A stretch of DNA of 64,000 nucleotides, from contig CP107851.1 in the NCBI GenBank assembly GCA_036013505.1, positions 2,170,001 through 2,234,000 on the forward strand, read 5' to 3'. This DNA comes from Streptomyces sp. NBC_00510. Its GTDB lineage: Bacteria; Actinomycetota; Actinomycetes; Streptomycetales; Streptomycetaceae. Shown in pieces: positions 55,158 to 63,157 of this stretch. The translations under genes and the position numbers were made by a program. The notes beneath the pieces are model-generated. The model saw nothing but the letters and a program-made list of their open reading frames with translations. It ran no database searches and had not been told where the DNA came from. Numbering within the stretch: position 1 is the stretch's first letter; every line of letters starts with the position of its first letter.

Positions 55158-56075
55158 ATGCCAGTCTTACAAGCACCCACGGACGAGCGCGCCGGCCACC
55201 GCGGCGGCGACCCCACGGTGACCTGGACCGCCCGCCTGCGGACGGTCGAACAGGACCCCTTCTTCTTCGACCACCCCCTCGACCACCTGCCCGCGGCCCT
55301 GCTGATCGACGGGGCCACCGAACTCGTCGAGCGCGTCGCCGGGGCGGACGCGGACTCCCGTCCCGCCTGGCGGGTCCACGCGCTGGAACTGGAGTTCGGC
55401 CGGTTCGCCGAGAAGCACCTCCCCGTGGAGATCAGCGCGCGTGCCCTGCCCGGGACGCCCGGCGGGTGGCGCGTCCACGGCCTGCAGCAGGACCGCACGG
55501 TCTGCGACGGACGGATCCACGCGGTGTCCGTCCCGGCCCCGGGAAGCCCGGGGGCCACGACGCTGCCCGGACCGCGGGCCGGCGAGGACCGGGGGCCGCG
55601 CCGGGACACCATGGTCGCCCCCGAACTGGTCCACCGCCACCGGCCCGAGAACGTCCTGCTCGCCGGCTACCGCAACCACGGCCCCGGCGGCTACAGCGCC
55701 GAGTTGCTCTCCCCGCCCCGCGGTCACCATCTGCGCGCCCGCTCCGGCGGAACCGGCGTGGAGCTGCGATCGCTGACCGAACTCACCGAGGCGGCACGGC
55801 AGTTCGTGACGCTGCTGGGCCACCAGTCACGCCGGGTGGACTTCGACCGCCGCTACGTCGTCGCCTCGCTGCGCGCCGCCACCGCCCGTCCCGTACGCCG
55901 CGCGGAGCGGGTCCGGCTGTGGACGGACTCCCTGCCCCCGGTATGCGGCGGTGACGTCCGCGTCCGGTTCAGCGCGAGCGGCGGTCCGGTCGGCGAGGCC
56001 CGCTTCAGCGGGTACGCGATGTCCCCCGCCGCGTACCGCAGGCTGCGCGGCGCCTCCGCGGGAGGCACCCGATGA
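55158..56075 (+). CDS. AfsA-like double-hotdog protein with reversed domain order
   Basis: 305-aa protein related to the gamma-butyrolactone synthase AfsA/ScbA. The segment DPFFFDHPLDHLP (33-45), which resembles the C-terminal half of AfsA, comes first. The part resembling the AfsA N-terminal half (LVHRHRPENVLLAGY, 157-171; LTEAARQFVTLL, 209-220; AAYRRLRG, 291-298) comes second. AfsA-type E-x-x-R is kept in the second half (E211, R214) but reads D51-x-x-T54 in the first. Codon 4 is TTA (55167-55169), suggesting bldA-dependent translation. First gene of a six-gene operon; the stop overlaps the next start (ATGA). Probably an acyl-transfer or condensation step; product unknown. Confidence 0.82.
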   Translation: MPVLQAPTDERAGHRGGDPTVTWTARLRTVEQDPFFFDHPLDHLPAALLIDGATELVERVAGADADSRPAWRVHALELEFGRFAEKHLPVEISARALPGTPGGWRVHGLQQDRTVCDGRIHAVSVPAPGSPGATTLPGPRAGEDRGPRRDTMVAPELVHRHRPENVLLAGYRNHGPGGYSAELLSPPRGHHLRARSGGTGVELRSLTELTEAARQFVTLLGHQSRRVDFDRRYVVASLRAATARPVRRAERVRLWTDSLPPVCGGDVRVRFSASGGPVGEARFSGYAMSPAAYRRLRGASAGGTR

Positions 56076-56776
56076 CCCCGGACGCCGGCACGGACACCCG
56101 CCCCGCACCCCGGCCGCACCACGAGCGCCGCCCCCGCCTGGAGAGCCTTTTCCCGCCGGCCCTGTTCACCGCCGGACTGGTGGCCCTGGGCTGGGCCCTG
56201 GTCCGCGAGGGCGGCCACGGGTCCGAGCCCCGGCACCGCGCCCAGGCCGTGGTGATCGGCCTCTACCTGCTGTGGACCCTCCTCGAACTGCGCGTCACCT
56301 TCCGTGCCGCCCCCCAGGCCGCCGGCGGCGACGACCGCGGCACCATGCAGTGGTACGGGGCGGCCCGCGGCGCGGTGGTGGCCGCCGCCCTCTTCGTGGC
56401 GCCCTGGTGGCAGGGCTGGGGGCCCGGCCAGTGGCTCGCGGCGGCCGTGTTCGTCTGCGGTGCCGCGCTGCGCCTGGCCGCGATCCGCCGGCTCGGCCGC
56501 TTCTACTCGCACAAGGTGCGCACCCTCGGCGACCACGAGGTCGTGACCGACGGCCCGTACCGGGTGGTGCGCCACCCCGCCTACAGCGGCATGGTGCTGG
56601 CGCACGCGGGCTTCGTCGGGGTCCTGGCCAACCCGCTGAGCGTGGCCGCGTTCCTCGCGCTGCTGCTGCCCGCCGTCGTGCTGCGCATCCGTGCCGAGGA
56701 GCGGGCCTTGACGGACCTGCGCGGATACGCCGCGTACGCCCGGCACCGCAAGCGGCTGATCCCGGCGGTGTGGTGA
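56072..56776 (+). CDS. Isoprenylcysteine carboxyl methyltransferase-like membrane protein
   Basis: 234-aa membrane methyltransferase of the ICMT/PEMT-like family. About five helices are predicted, and the C-terminal SAM-binding region is typical: TDGPYRVVRHPAYSGMVLAH followed by RIRAEERAL and YAAYARHRKRLIP. Bacterial homologues methylate small lipophilic acids or phenols rather than CaaX proteins. In this operon, methylation of a prenylated or acyl intermediate is plausible. The start ATG 56072 lies in the previous stop; its own stop overlaps the next GTG (GTGA). Confidence 0.87.
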   Translation: MTPDAGTDTRPAPRPHHERRPRLESLFPPALFTAGLVALGWALVREGGHGSEPRHRAQAVVIGLYLLWTLLELRVTFRAAPQAAGGDDRGTMQWYGAARGAVVAAALFVAPWWQGWGPGQWLAAAVFVCGAALRLAAIRRLGRFYSHKVRTLGDHEVVTDGPYRVVRHPAYSGMVLAHAGFVGVLANPLSVAAFLALLLPAVVLRIRAEERALTDLRGYAAYARHRKRLIPAVW

Positions 56777-59529
56777 CCGTGACCGACGACAGGGGCCACC
56801 GCGCCCGCCGGCGCCCCTCCGCCCTCGCCCCGCTGCTCGACGGGAGGCGGATGACCCCGGACGACTCCGGGCACAAGTTCGCGCGGCTCGCCAGGATGCG
56901 CGAGGCCGGACTGACCGTACCCGCCTTCTTCGTCCTGCCCACGGACTGGCACCACGCCCTCACCCGGCCGCTGCGCCCGCGCATCGACGCCCTGCTGCGG
57001 TCGGCGGACTTCGCCGACCCCGGCTCCGTCCGGGCCGCGGCCGCCGGCATCCGCGAGCTGTACGCCGGCGCGCCCCTGCCGCCGGAGGCCGAACGGCGGC
57101 TGCTCGCCGCCTTCGACGAGGTGATCGGTCCCGGCGCGCCGGCCGCCGTACGGGCCTGCACCGTGGGCGTCCACGGGGAGGACTCCGCCGAGGACCCCTT
57201 CGCGGGGCTCAGCGACAGCTTCCTGCAGGTGCGCCGCGCCGCGGTCGTCGACCGGGTCCGGGCCTGCTGGGCCTCCGGGCACAACGCGGAGGCCCTGCTC
57301 TACCGGCACGCCCGCGGCCTGCCGGTGGACTCCGGCGGCCCCGACGGCATCGCGGTCGCCGTCGGCGTCCAGCGGATGGTGCCCGCGGAACGCTCCTTCG
57401 TGATGTTCACCTGCGATCCGGGGACGGGCGCCGCCGACACCCTGATCGCCGCGGGCCTGGGCCTGGGCGAAGGCGTGGTGCAGGAGAAGGTCGGCGTCGA
57501 CCACTACTTCCTGCGCGGCCCGGAGCAGCGGCTGGAGCGCGTGGTCGCCACCAAGCCCGAACGCCTCGTCCCCGACCCGCGGCGCCCCGACGCCGGCCCG
57601 GTGCCGCAGGCCGTGCCGCCGGAACTGCGCGACGCGCCCGTCCTCGACGACCCGCTCGTACGGGAACTGGCGGCCCTCGGCCGTACCGTGCAGAAGCTCT
57701 TCGGCGGGCGGCCGCAGGACGTCGAGGGCGCCGTCACCGCCGACGGACGGGTGCACCTCGTCCAGTCCCGCCCGGTCGCGGTCGACCTGCGGCTTCGCCG
57801 GCTGTGGAGCAGCGCCAACGTCACCGAGAGCTTCCCAGGACCCACCACCGCGCTGACCTACTCCTTCGCGCAGCGGTTCTACCGCGCGATCTTCCACGAC
57901 CTGTACCGCAGGCTGGGCGTGCCGGCCCGGACCCTCCACGACGACGAGCCGTACCTGGAGCGCATGATCGGCCTGCACCGCAACCGGATCCACTACGACC
58001 TGGAGTCCTGGTACCGGCTGCACGGCCGGCTCGCCGTCTTCCCGTGGTTCCGCGCCTCGTGGGAGTCGATGATGGGCCTGGCCGAGGGCAGCGGCCCCGC
58101 CGCGGCGCCCGCCCCCTCCCCCGTGCGGCTGGTCCGTCCGGTGGCCCGGGTCGTCCGGCTGATCGCCGGTCACCACCGGTCCATGACGGCCTTCGAGAGC
58201 TGGTGGGAGGCGCTGATCGCCGATCGCCGGGGCGCCGACTGGTCCGCCGTCGACCCGCTGGCCCGCATCCAGGACCACCGCGAGGTGTGGCGGCAGGCCG
58301 GCAACCACTGGGGCGTCACCCTCCTCAACGACTCCGTGCTCGGCACCGCCGCCGGCATCACCGGCCGGCTGCTCGCGCGCTGGGCGCCGCACGAGGGCCC
58401 CGGCCTCCTCAGCGACCTGCTCTGCGGCGACGAGTCCAACCGCAGCAGCGAGGCGGTGATGTCGCTGCTGCGGCTGGCCGAAGCCGTACGCCGGGACCCG
58501 CGGCTGTCCGCCGCCCTGCGCTCCGGCCCGGAGCCGGGCCCGGAGCTCTGGCGGGCCGTACGGGACGGCGCGTACGGGCAGGAAACACGGGCGGCCGCAC
58601 TGGAGCACCTCGACCGCTACGGCGACCGCGGCCTGCACGAACTGAAGATGGAGCAGCCCAACCTCCGCAGCACCCCCTGGACGCTGCTGCGGATGGCCGG
58701 GGAGCACGCCGCCGGCGGCCTCGACGGGCCCGCCCTGCGTACGGCCGAACTGCGGGTGCGCGCCGCGGCCGAGCAACGGCTGGCCGCCGCGCTCGGCGCC
58801 CGATCGCCCCGGCTGCGGCTGGTACGCGCCCTGCTGGCCGCCCTGCGCCGGGCCATCACCCACCGGGAGAACTCCCGTTACTTCCGCAGCGAGCTCTTCG
58901 GCTACAGCAAGGCGGTCTTCGCCTCGCTGGGCGAGGACCTGCACGCGCGCGGGCTGCTGCGCGACCCCGGCGACGTCGTCCACCTCACCCAGGACGAACT
59001 GTTCGGCTGGTACGACGGCAGCGGGGTCAGCGGCGACCTCCAGGCGCTCGCCGACGTCCGCCGCGCCGAGTACGAGGCGCCCGGGCCGGACCTCCCGCCG
59101 GGCTTCACCACCCTGGGCCCGGTCCGCGACCGGCTCCCCGGCGGCCCGGCGACGACGACCGCCTCCGGCGGGCACGGCGACGGGGAACTGTCGGGACTGG
59201 GCTCCAGCGGCGGGGTCGTCCGCGGCACCGCCCGCGTCGTCCTCGACCCGTTGCGGCCCGTCGAACCGTGCCCGGACATGATCCTGGTGGCCCGGGAGAC
59301 CGACCCCGGCTGGCTCTTCCTCATGCTGGGCGCGCGCGGGCTGGTCGTGGAACGCGGCACCCTGCTCTCGCACACCGCCATCACCGGCCGCAAGTTCGCC
59401 ATCCCCACGGTCGTCGCCGTCTCCGGTGCCACCACCGCCATCCCCGACGGCGCGCTCATCGAGATGGACGGCTCCACCGGGCGCGTCAAGATCCTCGCGC
59501 CCCCGCCGGACCGGAAGGCGGGCCGATGA
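56773..59529 (+). CDS. Rifampin-phosphotransferase-like (PEP-synthase-related) enzyme
   Basis: 918-aa dikinase-type enzyme. Residues 35-335 are the ATP-grasp PPDK N-terminal domain (HKFARLARMREAGLTVPAFFV; GEDSAEDPFAGLSDSFLQV; VHLVQSRPV at its end). A middle domain of about 450 residues has no standard match. The C-terminal phosphohistidine domain has GLVVERGTLLSHTAITGRKF with catalytic His867. The PEP-binding barrel of true PEP synthase is absent. This order is that of rifampin phosphotransferase, which phosphorylates a small-molecule hydroxyl using ATP. Substrate inferred to be an operon intermediate. The start GTG 56773 overlaps the previous stop; the next gene overlaps by ATGA. Confidence 0.87.
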   Translation: MTVTDDRGHRARRRPSALAPLLDGRRMTPDDSGHKFARLARMREAGLTVPAFFVLPTDWHHALTRPLRPRIDALLRSADFADPGSVRAAAAGIRELYAGAPLPPEAERRLLAAFDEVIGPGAPAAVRACTVGVHGEDSAEDPFAGLSDSFLQVRRAAVVDRVRACWASGHNAEALLYRHARGLPVDSGGPDGIAVAVGVQRMVPAERSFVMFTCDPGTGAADTLIAAGLGLGEGVVQEKVGVDHYFLRGPEQRLERVVATKPERLVPDPRRPDAGPVPQAVPPELRDAPVLDDPLVRELAALGRTVQKLFGGRPQDVEGAVTADGRVHLVQSRPVAVDLRLRRLWSSANVTESFPGPTTALTYSFAQRFYRAIFHDLYRRLGVPARTLHDDEPYLERMIGLHRNRIHYDLESWYRLHGRLAVFPWFRASWESMMGLAEGSGPAAAPAPSPVRLVRPVARVVRLIAGHHRSMTAFESWWEALIADRRGADWSAVDPLARIQDHREVWRQAGNHWGVTLLNDSVLGTAAGITGRLLARWAPHEGPGLLSDLLCGDESNRSSEAVMSLLRLAEAVRRDPRLSAALRSGPEPGPELWRAVRDGAYGQETRAAALEHLDRYGDRGLHELKMEQPNLRSTPWTLLRMAGEHAAGGLDGPALRTAELRVRAAAEQRLAAALGARSPRLRLVRALLAALRRAITHRENSRYFRSELFGYSKAVFASLGEDLHARGLLRDPGDVVHLTQDELFGWYDGSGVSGDLQALADVRRAEYEAPGPDLPPGFTTLGPVRDRLPGGPATTTASGGHGDGELSGLGSSGGVVRGTARVVLDPLRPVEPCPDMILVARETDPGWLFLMLGARGLVVERGTLLSHTAITGRKFAIPTVVAVSGATTAIPDGALIEMDGSTGRVKILAPPPDRKAGR

Positions 59530-60425
59530 GGACGGCCACCGCACTCTTCCGTTTCACCGTCCAGGTCTTCACCCCGTACGTGTACGTCCCCTACGCCACG
59601 CTGTGGGTGCTGTCGCTGGAGGCCGCCGCCGCGGCGGCGACCCGCACGCCCTGGCACCCCGGCGCCGGCACGGCGGTGCGCTGCGCCTCGGCCGTCCTGG
59701 TGCTCTTCTGGCTGCGGGTGGTCGACGAGCAGAAGGACCTCGACTACGACCGGGAGCACAACCCGGACCGCCCCCTGGTGCGGGGCACGGTCACCGTCGC
59801 CCAACTGCGGTGCGCGATGGGCGTCGTGGCGGTGCTCCTCGTCACGCCGAACGCGGCACTGTCACCGGTGTCGCTGCTCCCGCTCGCCGCCTGCCTCGCG
59901 TACTCCTGGCTGCTGGTGGTGCTGGAGCGGTGGTCCCCCCGGCTCCGGGACGGCGTCCTGCTCAACCTCGCCGTCACGCACCCGGTGCAACTGCTGCTCA
60001 GCGTGTACGTCTACGTCTCCCTGACCGACTCCACGCCCGTGCCGGCCCGTTGGCAGGCGCTACCGCTGCTGCTCGTCCCCGCCTGCGTCTTCCTGCACTT
60101 CGAGTTCGCCCGCAAGACCCGCTGGCGGTCCGAGCCCGGCTCCCGGACGTACTCGGGCGTCATCGGCCCGGTGCCCAGCGCCCTGGCGGCGCTGGGCTGG
60201 GCTGTGCTCGCCGCCGTGCTGGCGGCGGCCCTGCTGCGCGACGCCCGGGCGCTGCTCCCCTGCGCCCTCCTGGCCCTGCCGGTCATGGCGGCGCTGCGCT
60301 TCCTGCGCCACCGCACCGCGATCTGGCCGGTGCCCGCGGCGATGGCCTTCGTCGTCGGCTTCCTGTCCGCCCTGCTCACCTCGGCGCTGCTGATCCAGTC
60401 GGCCGCGCCCGGAGGCCCCCGATGA
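59526..60425 (+). CDS. UbiA-family prenyltransferase-like membrane protein
   Basis: 299-aa polytopic protein with about eight helices. The first Asp-rich motif is clear: VVDEQKDLDYDREHNPDRPL with D67, D71 and D75. The second motif reads FEFARKTRWRS and TYSGVIG, a subgroup variant of the usual DxxxD. UbiA proteins transfer prenyl groups to acceptors in the membrane. The combination with an ICMT-like methyltransferase hints at a prenylated product, which is inference. ATG 59526 lies in the previous stop. Its 3' end is duplicated just downstream. Confidence 0.84.
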   Translation: MRTATALFRFTVQVFTPYVYVPYATLWVLSLEAAAAAATRTPWHPGAGTAVRCASAVLVLFWLRVVDEQKDLDYDREHNPDRPLVRGTVTVAQLRCAMGVVAVLLVTPNAALSPVSLLPLAACLAYSWLLVVLERWSPRLRDGVLLNLAVTHPVQLLLSVYVYVSLTDSTPVPARWQALPLLLVPACVFLHFEFARKTRWRSEPGSRTYSGVIGPVPSALAALGWAVLAAVLAAALLRDARALLPCALLALPVMAALRFLRHRTAIWPVPAAMAFVVGFLSALLTSALLIQSAAPGGPR

Positions 60426-60601
60426 CGACCGTTGGCAACCGGCAACTCCGCAACCACCGGACGGGGTTGCCCTGCGCCTCGCCGACCCTCCCGCACTCGG
60501 CAGCGCCGGGCTTCCCGCGCCACCGCACCGGCGCCCGGCCCGTACCCGCGGCGATCGCCTTCGTCGTCGGCTTCCCGTCCGCCCCCGGAGGTCCCCGATG
60601 A
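60422..60601 (+). pseudogene. 59-codon ORF made by partial duplication of the UbiA 3' end
   Basis: ATG 60422 overlaps the UbiA stop and the TGA (60599-60601) overlaps the SDR start, so it is fitted with ATGA on both sides. Its start repeats the first 11 bases of the SDR gene (ATGACGACCGT). Its C-terminus, PVPAAIAFVVGFPSAPGGPR, repeats the end of UbiA with a 12-residue deletion. It is a diverged tandem duplication of the gene junction. It may be translated only to carry ribosomes to the SDR gene; I assign no function. Confidence 0.7.
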
Positions 60602-61602
60602 CGACCGTCCTGCTCACCGGCGCCGCCGGGTTCACCGGCCGTGCCGTCCACCGCCTGCTCCGTGACCAGCGTGTGGAGTTGCGGCTGCTGACGCACCGTC
60701 GTCCACCCGTCGCCGACCCCGCGGCCCGCCTCGTCCACGCCGACCTCGCCCGCCGCGGCACCCTGCGCGGCGTCTGCGACGGCGTGGACACCCTGCTCCA
60801 CCTGGCCTGCACCGTGGACGAGGACGATCCCCGGGCCTGCGGCCTCGTCAACGACCGGGGCACCGCCGCCCTGGTCGCCGAGGCGCGGCGTGCGGGGGTG
60901 CGGCGGATCGTCCACCTCAGCACCGCCGCCGTCTACGGCGACGGCCCGCACCGCGGCGCCGTCGAGGGCGACCTCGTCCCCGCGCCGGTCTCCGCCGTCA
61001 GCCGCTCGCGGCTCGCCGGAGAGCGCGCGGTCCGGGCCGCCGGAGGCGTCGTGCTGCGGCCGATGTTCGTGTACGGGCCGGGCGACCGATGGCTGGTCCC
61101 CCGGCTCGTGCGCACCCTCACCGCCCTCCCGGTCTCCGTCGACGGGGGCCGGGCCCTGCTCTCCCTGGTCGCCGTCGAGGACCTGGCGGCCGCGATCGCC
61201 GCGCTGGCCGTGGCCGACTGGGGTCCGGTGCCGGGCGGGGCCGTCCATCACGTCGGCCACCCGGAGCCGGTCGCCGTGCGCGACCTGACCGCGGCGCTCA
61301 CCGAACACCTCGGCGTGCCCGCCCCGGCGGCCGACCTCACGTACGACGAGGCCCGCGAACTCCTCGCCGGGCGGCCCCGCGACCTGCGCCACCTGGCACT
61401 GTTCGGCCAGGACCACCACTACGACAGCGGCCGCGTCTGGCGGCGCACCGGACACACCCCGGGAGCCTTCGCCACCCGCTTCGCCGCCGCCGCACCCTGG
61501 TACCGCGCCCACCTCGCCCCGCTCACCCATCTCACCCCTCTCACTCCTCTGGCCCCGCCGGCGGCGGCGACCGCCGGCCCGACGGAAGACGGGACGCCGT
61601 GA
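60598..61602 (+). CDS. Extended short-chain dehydrogenase/epimerase-like protein lacking YxxxK
   Basis: 334-aa NAD(P)-binding protein of the extended SDR group. The dinucleotide motif TGAAGFTG (7-14) is intact, as are LSTAAVYGDGP and LRPMFVYGPGDRW. At the usual YxxxK site the sequence is SAVSRSRLAGE, giving Val134 and Arg138 instead of Tyr and Lys. Normal dehydrogenase/epimerase chemistry is therefore doubtful; it may bind cofactor structurally or use other residues. The C-terminus is a Thr/Pro/Leu-rich tail. The start ATG 60598 lies in the small duplicated ORF stop, and the stop overlaps the P450 start (GTGA). Confidence 0.85.
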   Translation: MTTVLLTGAAGFTGRAVHRLLRDQRVELRLLTHRRPPVADPAARLVHADLARRGTLRGVCDGVDTLLHLACTVDEDDPRACGLVNDRGTAALVAEARRAGVRRIVHLSTAAVYGDGPHRGAVEGDLVPAPVSAVSRSRLAGERAVRAAGGVVLRPMFVYGPGDRWLVPRLVRTLTALPVSVDGGRALLSLVAVEDLAAAIAALAVADWGPVPGGAVHHVGHPEPVAVRDLTAALTEHLGVPAPAADLTYDEARELLAGRPRDLRHLALFGQDHHYDSGRVWRRTGHTPGAFATRFAAAAPWYRAHLAPLTHLTPLTPLAPPAAATAGPTEDGTP

Positions 61603-63005
61603 CCCCCCTCCCCAGCACCGCGACCGCCGGCGCGCCCTCCGCCGTCCGGCGGGCTCCCGAGGCCCCCGGCGCGCTGCCCCTGCTCGGCCACGGCCCGGCA
61701 CTGCTGCGCCGGCCCCTGGAGTTCCTCGGCTCGCTCCCCGCCGTCGGCCCGGTGGTCCGCATCCGCCTGGGCGGCCTGCCCGCGTACGTCGTCAACGACG
61801 CCGAACTGGTCCGCGCCGTGCTGGTCGGCGAAGCGGGCCGGTTCGACCAGGGCGTGCTCATCGAGAAGGTGCGCCCCCTGCTCGGCTCCGGCGTCGGCAC
61901 CGCCGACGGTGCCGAGCACCGCAGGCTGCGCCGGCTGATGCAGCCCGCCTTCCACCGGGCCCGCATCGCCCGTTACGCGGCCACCATGACCGCCGTCGCC
62001 GACGAGCGCACCGCCGCTTGGCGGCCCGGCGGGATCCTGCGCGTGGACGAGGAGATGAACGCGCTCGCCCTCACCACCGTGGCCAGGGCGCTGTTCTCCT
62101 CGGACCTCGGCGCGGACGCCGTCACCGAGGTGCAGCGCTCCCTGCCCGTCGTCCTGGACGAGATCCCCCGCCGCTCCATGCTCCCCGACGCCCTGCTGCG
62201 GCTGCCCACCCCCGCCAACCGGCGCTTCGACCGGGCCGTACGGCGTCTGCGCTCCGCGACCCGGCACGTGGTGGAGGCCGCCCGCGCCGACGGCACCGAC
62301 CACGGCGACCTGCTCTCCGTCCTGCTGCTCACCGCGGACGAGGGGACCGGGGAGCGGCTGACCGACGACCAGGTCCACGACCAGCTGGTCAACATGCTCG
62401 TCGCGGGCACCGAGACCACCGGCGCCACCCTGGCCTGGGTCTTCCACGAACTCGCCCGCGAGCCCGCGGTGGAGCACCGGCTCCACGAGGAGACGGACCG
62501 GGTCCTCGGCGGGCGCCCGGCCGTCTTCGAGGACCTGCCCCGCCTCCCCCACACCCGGCGCGTCGTCCAGGAGGCCCTGCGCCGGTACGCGCCGTGGATC
62601 ATCCTGCGGCTCTCCCCGGAGGAGGTGCTCCTCGGCGACGTCGGCGTCCCGGCGGGCGCGACGGTGCTGTTCAGCCCGTACGTCCTGCACCACCTGCCGG
62701 AACTCCACCCCGACCCCCTCTCCTTCGACCCCGACCGCTGGCTGCCCGAACGCGCCGCGCGCCTGCCCAGGGCCGCGTCCATCCCCTTCGGCGCGGGCGG
62801 CCGCCAGTGCCCGGGCAACGTCTTCGCCCTCACGCAGGCCGTCATCCAGGTCGCCACCGTCGCCGCCCGGTGGCGCCTGCGCCCGGCGGACGCCGGCCCG
62901 CACGTGCGCGAACTCGCCCGCGGCGCGGTCGTCCACCCCACCGCGATGCCGATGCGGTGCGTGCCCCGCGAGGACGCCCTGGCGGAAACCCTCCCACTTC
63001 CGTAA
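61599..63005 (+). CDS. Cytochrome P450
   Basis: 468-aa soluble P450. The I-helix has AGTETTGATLAW (269 onward) with the acid/Thr pair for oxygen activation. The K-helix ExxR is EALRR, and the heme loop is FGAGGRQCPG with ligand Cys404. The N-terminal 25 residues are Ala/Pro-rich with no membrane anchor. It probably performs a late oxidation in the pathway encoded by this operon; redox partners are not encoded nearby. The start GTG 61599 overlaps the SDR stop. This is the last coupled gene of the operon. Confidence 0.92.
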   Translation: MTPLPSTATAGAPSAVRRAPEAPGALPLLGHGPALLRRPLEFLGSLPAVGPVVRIRLGGLPAYVVNDAELVRAVLVGEAGRFDQGVLIEKVRPLLGSGVGTADGAEHRRLRRLMQPAFHRARIARYAATMTAVADERTAAWRPGGILRVDEEMNALALTTVARALFSSDLGADAVTEVQRSLPVVLDEIPRRSMLPDALLRLPTPANRRFDRAVRRLRSATRHVVEAARADGTDHGDLLSVLLLTADEGTGERLTDDQVHDQLVNMLVAGTETTGATLAWVFHELAREPAVEHRLHEETDRVLGGRPAVFEDLPRLPHTRRVVQEALRRYAPWIILRLSPEEVLLGDVGVPAGATVLFSPYVLHHLPELHPDPLSFDPDRWLPERAARLPRAASIPFGAGGRQCPGNVFALTQAVIQVATVAARWRLRPADAGPHVRELARGAVVHPTAMPMRCVPREDALAETLPLP

Positions 63006-63157
63006 AGAGATCCCCATGCAATGGTCCCTTTTCCCCGGCGTACGGGAGATGGGTGAACCGGGGCGTGGGGCGAGCCGTACAGACTTGTCGGTGGCCCAAG
63101 CTCCTCCCGCGGGGGTCGCCCCCATCTGTGTGGCTCGCTTTTGGAAGGAACTTCGGG

